Assembly (NCBI GenBank): GCA_028284955.1 | Contig: JANQQS010000167.1 | Location: 1 to 36,533, forward strand | Reading direction: 5' to 3' | DNA: 36,533 nt | Origin: Myxococcota bacterium | GTDB taxonomy: Bacteria; Myxococcota_A; Polyangia; Polyangiales; Houyiibacteriaceae | Shown: positions 25,245-33,126 of the stretch, one piece after another | How the letters are laid out: every line of letters starts with the position of its first letter | Numbering within the stretch: position 1 is the stretch's first letter | The notes under the pieces: generated by a model | What the model was told of the DNA's origin: nothing | The model's database searches: none | What the model saw: only the letters and a program-made list of their open reading frames with translations | Translations under genes and position numbers: made by a program

Positions 25245-25390
25245 CGGGGGACCTCACTTGATTCGGGTCGTTTCTCTCCAGCGCGTATGTAGGTACCGTG
25301 ACGACACGAAATCGGCTCAAACCGAATTGGATTCGGGGATGTGACACCAGTATCGAAGGCAAATTGCAACATACATGCACTCTTGCTTTA

Positions 25391-26398
25391 ATGATGGAAG
25401 TGGGGCGGGTCGAATGGCGGGCGGGGCTGGCGACACTGTTGCTCCTGGGAGGGGGCTGCAGAACCGGTCTCGAATCGATCAATGTCGCTGGCGCGGAAGA
25501 TGCGTCGAGCGCGACGGACGCATCTTCCGCCAAAGACGCGTCCGTCGACGGCGACGCGCAACTGCCAAGGGATGCGGCCATCATCCCCGATCGAGACGAT
25601 CTATCCCCCCTCGTACGCTATTGGATTCGCGAAGCGACAAGTGGGCAGTCGCCTAGCGAACTGGTGGACGATACGGTCGAGCCTTTCAATGTGCCTCTGC
25701 TCTACCCTTCAACCCAAAGTCCGGTGTTTGGCGACATCGTGGAAGGGGGGAACACCCATCTACGTTTCGACCCTGAGGCCGTAGATACTGGAGGAGCAAG
25801 AGCCACGATTGGCTCCAAACTCTCAAAAATCCAAGGGAGCCCGCAAGCAACCCTCGAGGTCAAGTATCAACGCGGGCCATGCACCGACGAGCAGCCGAGA
25901 GTATTCGGCCTAAGCCAGTCTGGATCTGTGGGTAGCGGCGCGTTTTACATGCGGGAACTCGACGCGCACGACGGCCTGATCCTGCGCTCGCTCCGCAGCT
26001 CGCGTTGGTCTTTCTTTCATCTGCAGCAACAGTGTCCCATCCGTTCCATCTCGGTCGTGCATTGGGTCGTCGATACCCGCGAGGCGGTGGAAGCAGACCG
26101 AGTTCGCGCGTACATCAACGGCACCCGGCAACCCGTTGTGGCGTATCAGGGGGGGCCCTACACAGGTAGATTCCCAGCGGAAAACGACGGCATGGATATT
26201 GGCACCGAAACAGAACTTCTTTTGGGCTCGCCGGAAAGCGACACCGACACCCGCACCGCCGATATGCATCTTTGGTACGCGGCGCTCTACGACAAGGCGC
26301 TCAATGAGCTGCAAATCGCCAGGCAAGCAAAGCGACTTCAGCAAAATGACGACCAGTGGACCCGCGTCGAAGACGAGAACGCTGGACGCGAAAACTAA
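25391..26398 (+). CDS. LamG/concanavalin-like lipoprotein
   Basis: The frame opens at 25298, but the double ATG at 25391 gives a standard lipoprotein signal (LLLGGGC, Cys23), so I start there (335 residues). A D-A-S-S-A-K/T linker runs to ~75. The remainder looks like a LamG-type jelly roll: strands LEVKYQRGPC, FYMRELDA, DGLILRSL, the turn HWVVDT...RVRAYING, LLLGSPES, and the end DMHLWYAALYDKALNELQIA, the hallmark of LamG_3 (W-x-A-x-Y-x-x-A-L). It probably binds surface glycans or partners. It is divergent from the N/D-P lipoprotein, with an upstream gap of ~150 bases. Confidence 0.7.
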   Translation: MMEVGRVEWRAGLATLLLLGGGCRTGLESINVAGAEDASSATDASSAKDASVDGDAQLPRDAAIIPDRDDLSPLVRYWIREATSGQSPSELVDDTVEPFNVPLLYPSTQSPVFGDIVEGGNTHLRFDPEAVDTGGARATIGSKLSKIQGSPQATLEVKYQRGPCTDEQPRVFGLSQSGSVGSGAFYMRELDAHDGLILRSLRSSRWSFFHLQQQCPIRSISVVHWVVDTREAVEADRVRAYINGTRQPVVAYQGGPYTGRFPAENDGMDIGTETELLLGSPESDTDTRTADMHLWYAALYDKALNELQIARQAKRLQQNDDQWTRVEDENAGREN

Positions 26399-26511
26399 GC
26401 GCGCATCAGAATCGGCTCCCGGCCCAGGTCGCACGGTCTTCACGCCGTCTCTCCCTCTGATTCCCCAAGAGGTACGAGGTGCACTCCACGAAGCGAGAAC
26501 GCCAGATTGAC

Positions 26512-26546
26512 CATGTGCCAAATTTCAGCGTATTATTTGGCACATG
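26512..26546. promoter_or_regulatory. Perfect 12-bp inverted repeat ending at the second ATPase start codon
   Basis: CATGTGCCAAAT (26512-26523) and ATTTGGCACATG (26535-26546) are perfectly complementary with an 11-base spacer. The ATG of the ATPase is the last three bases of the right arm. No Shine-Dalgarno sequence is visible, so initiation may be leaderless or controlled by this element. The gap 26399-26511 shows nothing else. Confidence 0.75.
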
Positions 26547-27704
26547 TACCCGCGGCTCTCTAAGCTTTCAAAATCGCATAGCTTTTTTCTGTTTGGGGCG
26601 CGGGGGACAGGCAAATCCGGGCTGCTCAAGCAGCTCTTTCGGCCAAACGAGGCTCTGTGGATCGACCTCTTGGATCCTGAGCTCGCGAATGAACTAAGCG
26701 CGTATCCAAATCGACTTGTGGCGCGCCTCGACGCAAAGCATCCACGAGTGCCGTGGATCATCATCGATGAAGTGCAAAAGGTTCCTGCGCTTCTTGAGAT
26801 CGTGCATCAACAACTCAGTCAGAAAAGATTTCTCTTCGCGCTGACGGGATCGAGCGCCCGAAAGCTCAAGCGAGGCGCCGCCAATCTGCTTGCGGGGAGA
26901 GCGTTCATGTTCAGCCTCTTCCCGCTTACCCACAACGAACTGGGCAGCGACTTTGATCTGCACACGAATCTTCGTTTCGGTACGCTGCCCGAAGCGTGCA
27001 ATCTACGCGAGACGATCGACAAACGTCGCTTTCTGAAAGCCTACGCCAACACATACCTCCGAGAAGAGGTGATTGAAGAGCAGATCGTACGCAACCTGCC
27101 TCCTTTTCGTCGCTTTCTGGATATCGCAGGAGCCCACACGACCGAAATCATCAACTACTCCAATATCGCAAGAGACATCGATTCAGATCCCAAAACGGTC
27201 TCGCGATACTTCGATATTTTGGAGGACACGCTTCTCGGCTTTCATCTGCCGAGCTACACAAAATCGATTCGAAAGCAGCAGAGGAAGGCGAAAAAGTTCT
27301 ACTTCTTCGACAATGGGGTCGCACGAACACTGAGTCGACGTGTGGACGACCCGCTCAGACCCAAGACATTCGAATACGGCCAGCTCTTTGAAAACTTCGT
27401 GGTCAACGAAGTACACCGCCTGCTGAGCTACGCTGAACAAGAATTTCGTCTTTCGTTTCTTCGTGTATCGGAAACGCAGGAGATCGATCTGATTGTTGAG
27501 AAAGGAACACGAAAAACCTTTGTGTGCAAAATCAAATCGACCGACCGAGTCGACGCACGGCACGCCCACGCTCTGCGCACCCTCGGAAAAGATTTCGACA
27601 ACCCTGAGCTGAGACTCATTTCGACCGACCCGATCCGCAAACGATTCGATGACGTGATTGCGCTGCCGTGGCAGCAGGCTCTCGATGAAATCGCGAGCGC
27701 ATAG
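26544..27704 (+). CDS. AAA+ ATPase with C-terminal DUF4143 domain, second copy
   Basis: The 386-residue protein has Walker A GARGTGKSGL (~residue 20), Walker B WIIIDEVQKVP, and the signature LTGSSARKLKRGAANLLAGR. The DUF4143 part has FYFFDNGVARTL, QLFENFVVNEVHR and QEIDLIVEKG. In the nuclease-like core the usual I-E-V-K is V-C-K-I-K (FVCKIKSTD), so the conserved Glu is lost, whereas the ATPase at 149-1327 keeps IEVK. The start codon is part of a perfect inverted repeat. The physiological role is unknown for the family. The 3' end faces a truncated third relative at about 27790-27921. Confidence 0.88.
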   Translation: MYPRLSKLSKSHSFFLFGARGTGKSGLLKQLFRPNEALWIDLLDPELANELSAYPNRLVARLDAKHPRVPWIIIDEVQKVPALLEIVHQQLSQKRFLFALTGSSARKLKRGAANLLAGRAFMFSLFPLTHNELGSDFDLHTNLRFGTLPEACNLRETIDKRRFLKAYANTYLREEVIEEQIVRNLPPFRRFLDIAGAHTTEIINYSNIARDIDSDPKTVSRYFDILEDTLLGFHLPSYTKSIRKQQRKAKKFYFFDNGVARTLSRRVDDPLRPKTFEYGQLFENFVVNEVHRLLSYAEQEFRLSFLRVSETQEIDLIVEKGTRKTFVCKIKSTDRVDARHAHALRTLGKDFDNPELRLISTDPIRKRFDDVIALPWQQALDEIASA

Positions 27705-27789
27705 CTCGTCGAGCCTTTGCGCGAATCACGAACAGTCCGGCGCCTGCCGTTCGCCGGACGCGACAAACACTTTGCACTGCGCCGTTTCG

Positions 27790-27921
27790 GTGACGGATCC
27801 CGACTGCGTGTTCGTCGTAGTTGAAGTATTCGTAGGAAGAGACGAGGCTTTTGGCGAGCGTTGTTTTGCCGACCTGACGTGGACCGCTAAGCAAGACCAC
27901 GCGCTCTTCGAGATCCATTCG
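27790..27921 (-). pseudogene. N-terminal fragment of a third DUF4143-type ATPase
   Basis: The minus-strand frame reads MDLEERVVLLSGPRQVGKTT and then LAKSLVSSYEYFNYDEHAV. This is the start, Walker A and first strand of the same ATPase family. Homology stops after FNYDE and the frame then runs antisense into the intact ATPase. It is a truncated copy lying tail to tail with its relative. The rest of 27705-28185 shows no other gene I can support. Confidence 0.75.
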
Positions 27922-28185
27922 AAATCGGCCCTGATTGCGCGCGGTTCATCCGACCAAAGCGGCATAGGCTCCGAAAAAGACAAGACTAAACGGGAATTGT
28001 GTCCGAAATAGTCAGTAGCGTTGTGACCGCCCGTTCAGACAGAGCCCGTGCACGCGGCGATGCGGGACTCGCGCTCGTTCGCACGAAAGGGTTAACGAAA
28101 TTACTCAACAATAGGCTTGCATAGTGAACACGCGCCGGGCGATTCTCCGCCTAGCGGAGGGACGTTCCTCGGAGAGGAAGGCGGC

Positions 28186-28896
28186 GTGGTGCATGCATAC
28201 CAAAAGCCTGCTCGTCGAAGAGGCCCGGTGCGCCGTCGTCAGCAAATGGGCCTCGTCGTCGGCTCAGTCTTGGGAACCGGGATCACGGTCGGCATTTTTT
28301 CGTCCGGCAACGAGCGTCTGCGAGCACGAGGCCCGATGAATCCGGGTCACGAAGATATTCGGTGCGCCCAATGTCATGCCGACGCCGCGGGCAGCACGCG
28401 CCAGCAGATTCAAGCAAACGTTCGCTATCTGCTTGGGCAGCGAGCAACGCCGGTTGATTTTGGTTTGCGAGACGTCGGCAACGCAGAGTGCTTGGGGTGC
28501 CACGAGCGACCCAACGATCGGCATCCCGTATTTCGTTTTAACGAACCACGCTTCGCAGAGGCGCGCAGAAGCATTGCGCCCCATCGCTGCATCTCTTGTC
28601 ACGCCGAGCATAAAGGCCGTCGCGTCAGCGCGGAACCAACGTATTGCCAACATTGCCATGAAGACCTGAAACTATCGTCGGACCCGCTCGACACACCGCA
28701 CCGGGAGCTTGTGAGCCAACAGGAGTGGCAGACGTGCCTGGGATGTCACGATTTTCACGGGAATCATTTGATGCAGGTGCCGCGCGTATTGGATGAGGCG
28801 ATTTCGGTTCCGCGAATCGAAGCGTATTTCAAGGATTCCCATTCTCCGTACTCTCCTCTGAGAAAACATCGTGCGAAGCGCGAGGCGCAACCATGA
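28186..28896 (+). CDS. Membrane-anchored pentaheme cytochrome c
   Basis: Five CxxCH motifs are present in order: CAQCH, CLGCH, CISCH, CQHCH and CLGCH. Further His residues (NDRHP, APHR, HGNH, FHGNH) could be distal ligands. A basic N-terminus (KPARRRGPVRRRQQ) and one hydrophobic helix (MGLVVGSVLGTGITVGIF) anchor it with the hemes in the periplasm. The frame is open from TTG 28117, but AGGAAGG before GTG 28186 makes that the better start (236 residues). It resembles multiheme c3/NapC-like electron carriers only in outline. Its stop overlaps the next start (ATGA), so translation is coupled with the DUF3365 gene. It likely shuttles electrons between the membrane cytochrome and a periplasmic partner. 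Confidence 0.82.
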   Translation: MVHAYQKPARRRGPVRRRQQMGLVVGSVLGTGITVGIFSSGNERLRARGPMNPGHEDIRCAQCHADAAGSTRQQIQANVRYLLGQRATPVDFGLRDVGNAECLGCHERPNDRHPVFRFNEPRFAEARRSIAPHRCISCHAEHKGRRVSAEPTYCQHCHEDLKLSSDPLDTPHRELVSQQEWQTCLGCHDFHGNHLMQVPRVLDEAISVPRIEAYFKDSHSPYSPLRKHRAKREAQP

Positions 28897-29885
28897 GCCG
28901 CCATGAGCAGCCGCGCGGTGATGACAACGTTCGACATCGCCGTCAGCGGCGGGAGGGCGCGGTCTCGGGAACAAGGAAAATCGAGGCTATCCCGCTGGTG
29001 CACAAGAAAGAAGAGCGTGCATCGTCGACACCCTTTGCCGCGGCCCGACGTCGTCGCCAACCCATTCGCTGGACGCCGCTCGTTTTCATGGTTTTGTCGT
29101 TTGCGTCGTTGATCGTGTACCTATTCGTGAGTGCGCCGCCGCCGCTGCCGGAACGTGCCGTCGAAGACAGCGGTGCGATGCTGAGCGTGGCCCAATTGAT
29201 TCAGGTATGCGCCGACGAAAACGCGGCCGTGCGTGCGATGTACACGAAAGAGATCGTGGGGTTTGGCAAACAAGTGGGCCTTTCGTTTTCGGAGCAGTGG
29301 AAGCAAGCCGACGAGAACTCTGGCCCGCTTCCTGCGCTTTTCTTGCGAGAAACCGCGGCGCACCTGGAACGGTCTTCGGTCCCGCTCGGACTCTTTCTTG
29401 GTTCGAGCAATCCAATCAACAAAGCAAACCTTTTTCGCGGGATTCAACGCGAAGCTTTTCGCCGCATCAAAGAGACTCGAGAACCAGAGTTCTTTTATGA
29501 CGAAAGCACCGAGCGCCATACAGCCATGTTTCCCGATGTCGCGGTGGCCAAGCCCTGCGTGAGCTGCCACAACGAGCACGAAGACAGCACCAAACGAGAC
29601 TGGAAACTCGGTGATGTGATGGGCGCAACTACGTGGTCGTATCCAAAAGAGTCCGTGCCGCTGCGTGAAGCGATGCGTGTGGTCGCTGCGTTGCGGCAAA
29701 GCTATCTCGAGGCGTATGCGCAGTATGTTCGCAAAGCCCAGGAGTTTGAGAACGCTCCTGCGGTCGGCGAACGTTGGCCACGGGATGGCTACTACTTGCC
29801 CCGCGTAGACCGGTTTGCGGCGAGAGCCGCAAAGCGCAGCTCGGCACAAACCCTGAACAGTTTGATCTCTGCTGCTTTGGAGTGA
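28893..29885 (+). CDS. Membrane-anchored DUF3365 (Tll0287-like) heme-domain protein
   Basis: The 330-residue protein has a basic cytoplasmic N-terminus (~60 residues) and one TM helix (TPLVFMVLSFASLIVYLFVS). A periplasmic domain of the DUF3365/Tll0287-like family follows: AMYTKEIVGFGKQVGLSFSE, NPINKANLFRGIQREAFRRI, EPEFFYDESTERHTAMFPDV, then the heme motif CVSCH (C222, C225, H226) in KPCVSCHNEHEDSTKRDWKL-GDVMGA. Tll0287-type domains are PAS-like folds binding a c-type heme, used as redox or gas sensors. Here there is no attached kinase or cyclase, so it is either an electron carrier or a stand-alone sensor. It overlaps the upstream pentaheme gene by four bases and is two bases from the next gene. 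Confidence 0.82.
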   Translation: MSRHEQPRGDDNVRHRRQRREGAVSGTRKIEAIPLVHKKEERASSTPFAAARRRRQPIRWTPLVFMVLSFASLIVYLFVSAPPPLPERAVEDSGAMLSVAQLIQVCADENAAVRAMYTKEIVGFGKQVGLSFSEQWKQADENSGPLPALFLRETAAHLERSSVPLGLFLGSSNPINKANLFRGIQREAFRRIKETREPEFFYDESTERHTAMFPDVAVAKPCVSCHNEHEDSTKRDWKLGDVMGATTWSYPKESVPLREAMRVVAALRQSYLEAYAQYVRKAQEFENAPAVGERWPRDGYYLPRVDRFAARAAKRSSAQTLNSLISAALE

Positions 29886-29887
29886 CG

Positions 29888-30361
29888 GTGAAGTTCGACT
29901 GGCTGTTTCTTGTCGGAATCGCACTACTCGTTGGATTGACTTTGCTCCTGACCTGGGGCCCGGAATGGGCCTGGCTCGCTGAGCAGCAGACCAACCCAAC
30001 GTTCAAGTTCTTGAGCGGTGGCGCGCTAGCCGCGTATCTGCTGCATCAATGGTGGCTTGCGGTGGCTCGCGGACTTCGATGGAACCGAATGGCCAAACGC
30101 GCCTACGAGCCTCACCGATACTTCGGGGTCCTGGCGCCGATTGTTTTCTATGTGCATTCGATCCGGTGGGGGTACGGCTTTTTGATCTTGCTAAGCACCA
30201 CATACGTTTCCAACGTGGCCATTGGAATGATCGGTCCGGAGCGATTTCATCGAAGCGCCCCTTGGTACCGCGCCGGTTGGACCGTGCTGCATGTCGCGTT
30301 CGCAGCGGTGGTGACGGCGCTCGCCGCGTCTCATGCTTGGTTCGCGTTCTACTATGAGTAG
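29888..30361 (+). CDS. Four-helix, His-rich membrane protein (cytochrome-b-like)
   Basis: The 157-residue protein starts at GTG 29888, two bases after the upstream stop; the longer open frame is not supported. It has four or so hydrophobic segments: WLFLVGIALLVGLTLLLTW, GGALAAYLLHQWWLAVA, GVLAPIVFYVHSIRWGYGFLILL, and WTVLHVAFAAVVTALAASHAWFAF. His residues within or at the ends of helices (LLHQWW, HRYFG, YVHS, VLHVAF, ASHAWF) are spaced like bis-His b-heme ligands of cytochrome-b561/ferric-reductase-type proteins. It is probably the quinone-facing membrane module feeding or draining the two c-type proteins of this operon. The family is not identified. Confidence 0.7.
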   Translation: MKFDWLFLVGIALLVGLTLLLTWGPEWAWLAEQQTNPTFKFLSGGALAAYLLHQWWLAVARGLRWNRMAKRAYEPHRYFGVLAPIVFYVHSIRWGYGFLILLSTTYVSNVAIGMIGPERFHRSAPWYRAGWTVLHVAFAAVVTALAASHAWFAFYYE

Positions 30362-30631
30362 CGCGTCGATGTACCCAAACTGGGATTACCCTCTAAGGAT
30401 GATCATTTCAAGAAAGTAAACGGACGGTAACTTCCCGGTAGATCGCAGCGTCAAGCATGGTAACGTTCGATGAATCCGTTTCGTGGTCAGCGGGCTGCTG
30501 ACGACGATGAAGTGACGGTTGCCCTAGGTTGTTCCGGAGTTGGGGTCCGTGGACTGCCGAGCGCGATCGTTTGAGGTGCTGTTCTGGACTCACAATCGCA
30601 CGCAGTTCCAGCCGATATCAAGCCGGAAACG
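30362..30631. other. Intergenic region upstream of the kinase gene
   Basis: No gene or RNA is recognised in these 270 bases. A small hairpin GTCAGC-GGGCT-GCTGAC is at 30486-30502. The kinase promoter must lie here or be shared with the redox operon; I see no convincing -35/-10 pair. Confidence 0.4.
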
Positions 30632-32029
30632 ATGTTTGGTCGGTACTGGATCCATCGACGGATTGGCCGCGGAGGGATGGCTGAAGCCTGGCTCGCGACC
30701 GCGATGGGTCCGCAGGGTTTTCAGAAAAAAGTCGTTTTGAAAGTCATCGCGCCACGTCGCGCGCAAGATAACCAGTTTGTTCGAATGTTTGTACGGGAAG
30801 CGTCGCTCGCGGCGCAGTTGAACCACCCAAACGTTGTGCAAGTATTCGATTTTGGCAAACGTGACGGCACCTACTTCATCGCGATGGAATACGTGCCAGG
30901 ATTCAACCTGCGCCAGATTGCGAGTCGCGCAGCGGAGCAGCGGGTGGCTTTGCCGCTCGGTTTTGTTGCAGGCGCAGTGGTGGCTTGTTGTCGCGGGCTA
31001 TCTCATGCACACGGAACACGAGGCAAAGACGACGCCCACCGCATCATTCACCGAGATGTGACATCTGAGAACATCATCGTCTCGGATGACGGGATCACGA
31101 AACTGATTGACTTCGGAATCGCCGCAACGGCTGGGGAGATGGGCGCCGAGGCCGGGGTGGTGAAGGGGAAGCCGGCATACCTCGCCCCCGAACTGGTGCG
31201 CGGGCGCCCGATCGATCCCCGGTGCGATATTTATTCGCTGGGCGTGGTGCTTTACGAGTTGCTCACGGGACAGCGGCCTTTTGGCGCACAAACCGGGCCC
31301 GCAGTACTCCGTCGCGTAGTGAACGAGGGCTTGCCGTCGATCGACGACCGAGCGCCGCATCTTCCCTTGTCACTCCGAGAGGTGGTTCGCCGAGCCACCT
31401 CGATTGAGCCGACTCGTCGTCCCGAGAGCGCATCCGCGTTTTTGAACGATTTGAAACAAGCATGTGTTGCGGCGGAAAGCCCTCCCCACGGTCCTGAGCA
31501 AATGGCCGATTTCGTGTCTGCTCTCTTCGAGGAACCGTGTCGGTTGCCCTCGTCGAGGATGAGCACGGATACGACCTCCGCGCCGGCGAGTTCGGACGAC
31601 GATGAAGTCGATGAAGTCGATATCGACATCGAGTTCGATCTGGAAGCCCTGCATGACGAACTAGGTCTTCGCATTCGACCCGAGGTTCGATCAGGTCCTG
31701 CGTCGTGGAAGCCTCATATGAGCGACATCTTTGCCGTCGGTCGTCCCGCCCGGCGTTCAAGCGAGCGAACCAGTTCGAGGGGATACGATTCTGGAGCGAG
31801 CAAGCCGAGCGAAGTCAAGCCAGGAGCGAGACCGCCTTCTGACCCATCCAATCTGTTTGATCGGCAGAGCGCAGCGAGAAAACGGCCAAGCGGTTGGCCG
31901 GCGTGGGTGACATCAAGCGACCACGCGTTCGGAGCTTTGCGCATGCGCAAAACGGCGCCAGCGGGAAAACCACCTTTTGTGACTGTACGAACTATGTCCG
32001 ACGATTCCGAGTCTGAGAACAATACATAG
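30632..32029 (+). CDS. Soluble eukaryotic-like Ser/Thr protein kinase
   Basis: In the 465-residue protein the kinase domain spans ~4-275. It shows the Gly-rich loop IGRGGMAEAW, catalytic Lys37 (VLKVI), Glu56 (VREASL), HRD140-142 in IIHRDVTSENIIV, DFG160-162 (DFGIA), APE as YLAPELVRG, and DIYSLGVVLYELLTG. All catalytic residues are present. The C-terminal ~190 residues are low complexity with an acidic stretch (DDDEVDEVDIDIEFD) and no TM helix, sensor or repeat domain. That is unlike PASTA-type kinases, so input probably comes from partners. GGAA a few bases before ATG 30632 is a weak ribosome site. It is 15 bases from the roadblock gene, suggesting one operon of kinase, roadblock, OmpA-like, roadblock-like and V4R. 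Confidence 0.92.
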   Translation: MFGRYWIHRRIGRGGMAEAWLATAMGPQGFQKKVVLKVIAPRRAQDNQFVRMFVREASLAAQLNHPNVVQVFDFGKRDGTYFIAMEYVPGFNLRQIASRAAEQRVALPLGFVAGAVVACCRGLSHAHGTRGKDDAHRIIHRDVTSENIIVSDDGITKLIDFGIAATAGEMGAEAGVVKGKPAYLAPELVRGRPIDPRCDIYSLGVVLYELLTGQRPFGAQTGPAVLRRVVNEGLPSIDDRAPHLPLSLREVVRRATSIEPTRRPESASAFLNDLKQACVAAESPPHGPEQMADFVSALFEEPCRLPSSRMSTDTTSAPASSDDDEVDEVDIDIEFDLEALHDELGLRIRPEVRSGPASWKPHMSDIFAVGRPARRSSERTSSRGYDSGASKPSEVKPGARPPSDPSNLFDRQSAARKRPSGWPAWVTSSDHAFGALRMRKTAPAGKPPFVTVRTMSDDSESENNT

Positions 32030-32044
32030 ATAGCGGAGGTATTT

Positions 32045-32440
32045 ATGGCACAGCAGCAAAACGTCGTACCGATGGCGACTCGTTCGGAACGCGTCAACGA
32101 GGTACTCCGCGCATTGCGAGTGACGACGCCGGACATCATCGGTTCGGTCCTCGTCAATATGGACGGCTTCATCGTGGCGTCCCTTCTTCCGAGCGAAGTC
32201 GACGAAGAGCTGATCGGCGGAATGGCGGCCGCCATTCTGGGCGTCGGCGAACGAATTTCGAGTGACTTGATGGCATCTGAAATGGAGCAGGTGTACGTGC
32301 GCTCCCCCAAGGGATACATCGTGGTCAACGCGGTCACGTCCGAAACTGCGCTCGTTTTGTTGGTCACGCGAGAAGCGAAGTTGGGGCTCATTTTTCTCGA
32401 ATTGCGACGCGCGGTCGGAGAGCTGGCGCACGTACTCTGA
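32045..32440 (+). CDS. Roadblock/LC7-domain protein
   Basis: The 131-residue protein is a single roadblock/LC7 fold: VNEVLRALRVTTPDIIGSVL, VNMDGFIVASLLPSEVDEEL, IGGMAAAILGVGERISSDLM, then the strands VYVRSPKGYIVVNAV and ALVLLVTREAKLGLIFLEL. In bacteria such proteins (MglB-like) usually regulate small Ras-like GTPases or cluster with them; no GTPase gene is in this window. GGAGG before ATG 32045 is a strong ribosome site. Its stop and the next ATG overlap by one base (TGATG). Confidence 0.9.
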   Translation: MAQQQNVVPMATRSERVNEVLRALRVTTPDIIGSVLVNMDGFIVASLLPSEVDEELIGGMAAAILGVGERISSDLMASEMEQVYVRSPKGYIVVNAVTSETALVLLVTREAKLGLIFLELRRAVGELAHVL

Positions 32441-33126
32441 TGCTTGCGTTGTCGCGCAGTCACCATTCGACGTGGGCTGTTGTCGTCCTCCTGATCGGAC
32501 TCGCAGACCTTGCATACCTCGACTTCGTCGTCGGGCCAGAGGTATTCAGGCCGCGTGCAGCAGCCGCGGAATTGACTGCACGTGTTCGTCCAACTTCGAT
32601 CACTATCTCGAGTCTAAACGCCGCCCCGAGCTCAAACACTGTTCCGAGTTCGAACACCGTCTCGAGTTCGAACAGCACGGCTTCGAATTCGGATCGCACA
32701 GTTTCGAATTCAGACAACGTTGCGAACGTTGATCCTGAGCCACCCCCATCGCCGAGTCACCCTCCGCCCACCGCAGCCACAGCGCTGTTCGCGCAAGACA
32801 GCGCAAAGCTAAACATCGCATCCGTTCGCGAAGTCGAGCGCATCGGACACGCAATCACATCAGAAAAAACCTTTCCTGAGAAACTGCATGAGGTTCTTGT
32901 CGTGGGCCACGCAGACAATCGAGGTACCCCAAGATACAACGCGGCACTAGGCCGCAAGAGGGCAGACAGCACGGCGCGCCAGTTGCGGCGCCTCGGCATT
33001 CCTCGAAGCAAGCTTCGAATCGAAAGCCGCGGGGAAACCGAGCCAATCGATTCGCGTTCTGTGCCACAGGCTTGGGCGCGAAATCGCCGCGTAGAGATTA
33101 CCGTGCACTGGGAGGAGCAACCATGA
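32440..33126 (+). CDS. Inner-membrane-anchored OmpA-like peptidoglycan-binding protein
   Basis: The 228-residue protein has one N-terminal TM helix (WAVVVLLIGLADLAYLDFVV), a Ser/Asn/Thr repeat linker (~57-95), a Pro-rich stretch, and a C-terminal OmpA domain. The latter has the signature VVGHADNRGTPRYNAALGRK, RADSTARQLRRLGI, IESRGETEPID and NRRVEITVH. The Asp and Arg that hold diaminopimelate (GHADNRG, RNRRVE) are present. The topology is MotB-like, tethering an inner-membrane complex to the cell wall. It overlaps both neighbours (TGATG upstream, ATGA downstream), so tight coupling with the two roadblock-type genes is expected. Confidence 0.87.
   Translation: MLALSRSHHSTWAVVVLLIGLADLAYLDFVVGPEVFRPRAAAAELTARVRPTSITISSLNAAPSSNTVPSSNTVSSSNSTASNSDRTVSNSDNVANVDPEPPPSPSHPPPTAATALFAQDSAKLNIASVREVERIGHAITSEKTFPEKLHEVLVVGHADNRGTPRYNAALGRKRADSTARQLRRLGIPRSKLRIESRGETEPIDSRSVPQAWARNRRVEITVHWEEQP
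32626..32720 (+). repeat. Ser/Asn-coding repeat
   Basis: Degenerate ~18-base units around GAGTTCGAACAC encode SSN(T/S)V-type repeats in the OmpA-like protein. This is a flexible linker between the membrane helix and the wall-binding domain. Confidence 0.7.

Noticed and set aside
26399-28116. Defence island built around the DUF4143 ATPases
   Set aside because: No nuclease, methyltransferase, reverse transcriptase or other defence partner nearby; the ATPases stand alone and higBA is 18 kb away.
28117-28185. N-terminal extension of the pentaheme cytochrome from TTG 28117
   Set aside because: No ribosome site before the TTG, while AGGAAGG precedes GTG 28186; extension is Gly/Pro-rich without signal features. 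Not fully excluded.
28186-28896. NapC/NirT-type quinol dehydrogenase
   Set aside because: Heme motif number (five) and spacing do not match the four-heme NapC pattern, and the membrane His-rich protein downstream seems to supply the quinone-facing module.
29121-29999. 292-codon minus-strand open frame over the DUF3365 gene
   Set aside because: Shadow frame; the plus strand has the CxxCH motif, TM helix and coupled start.
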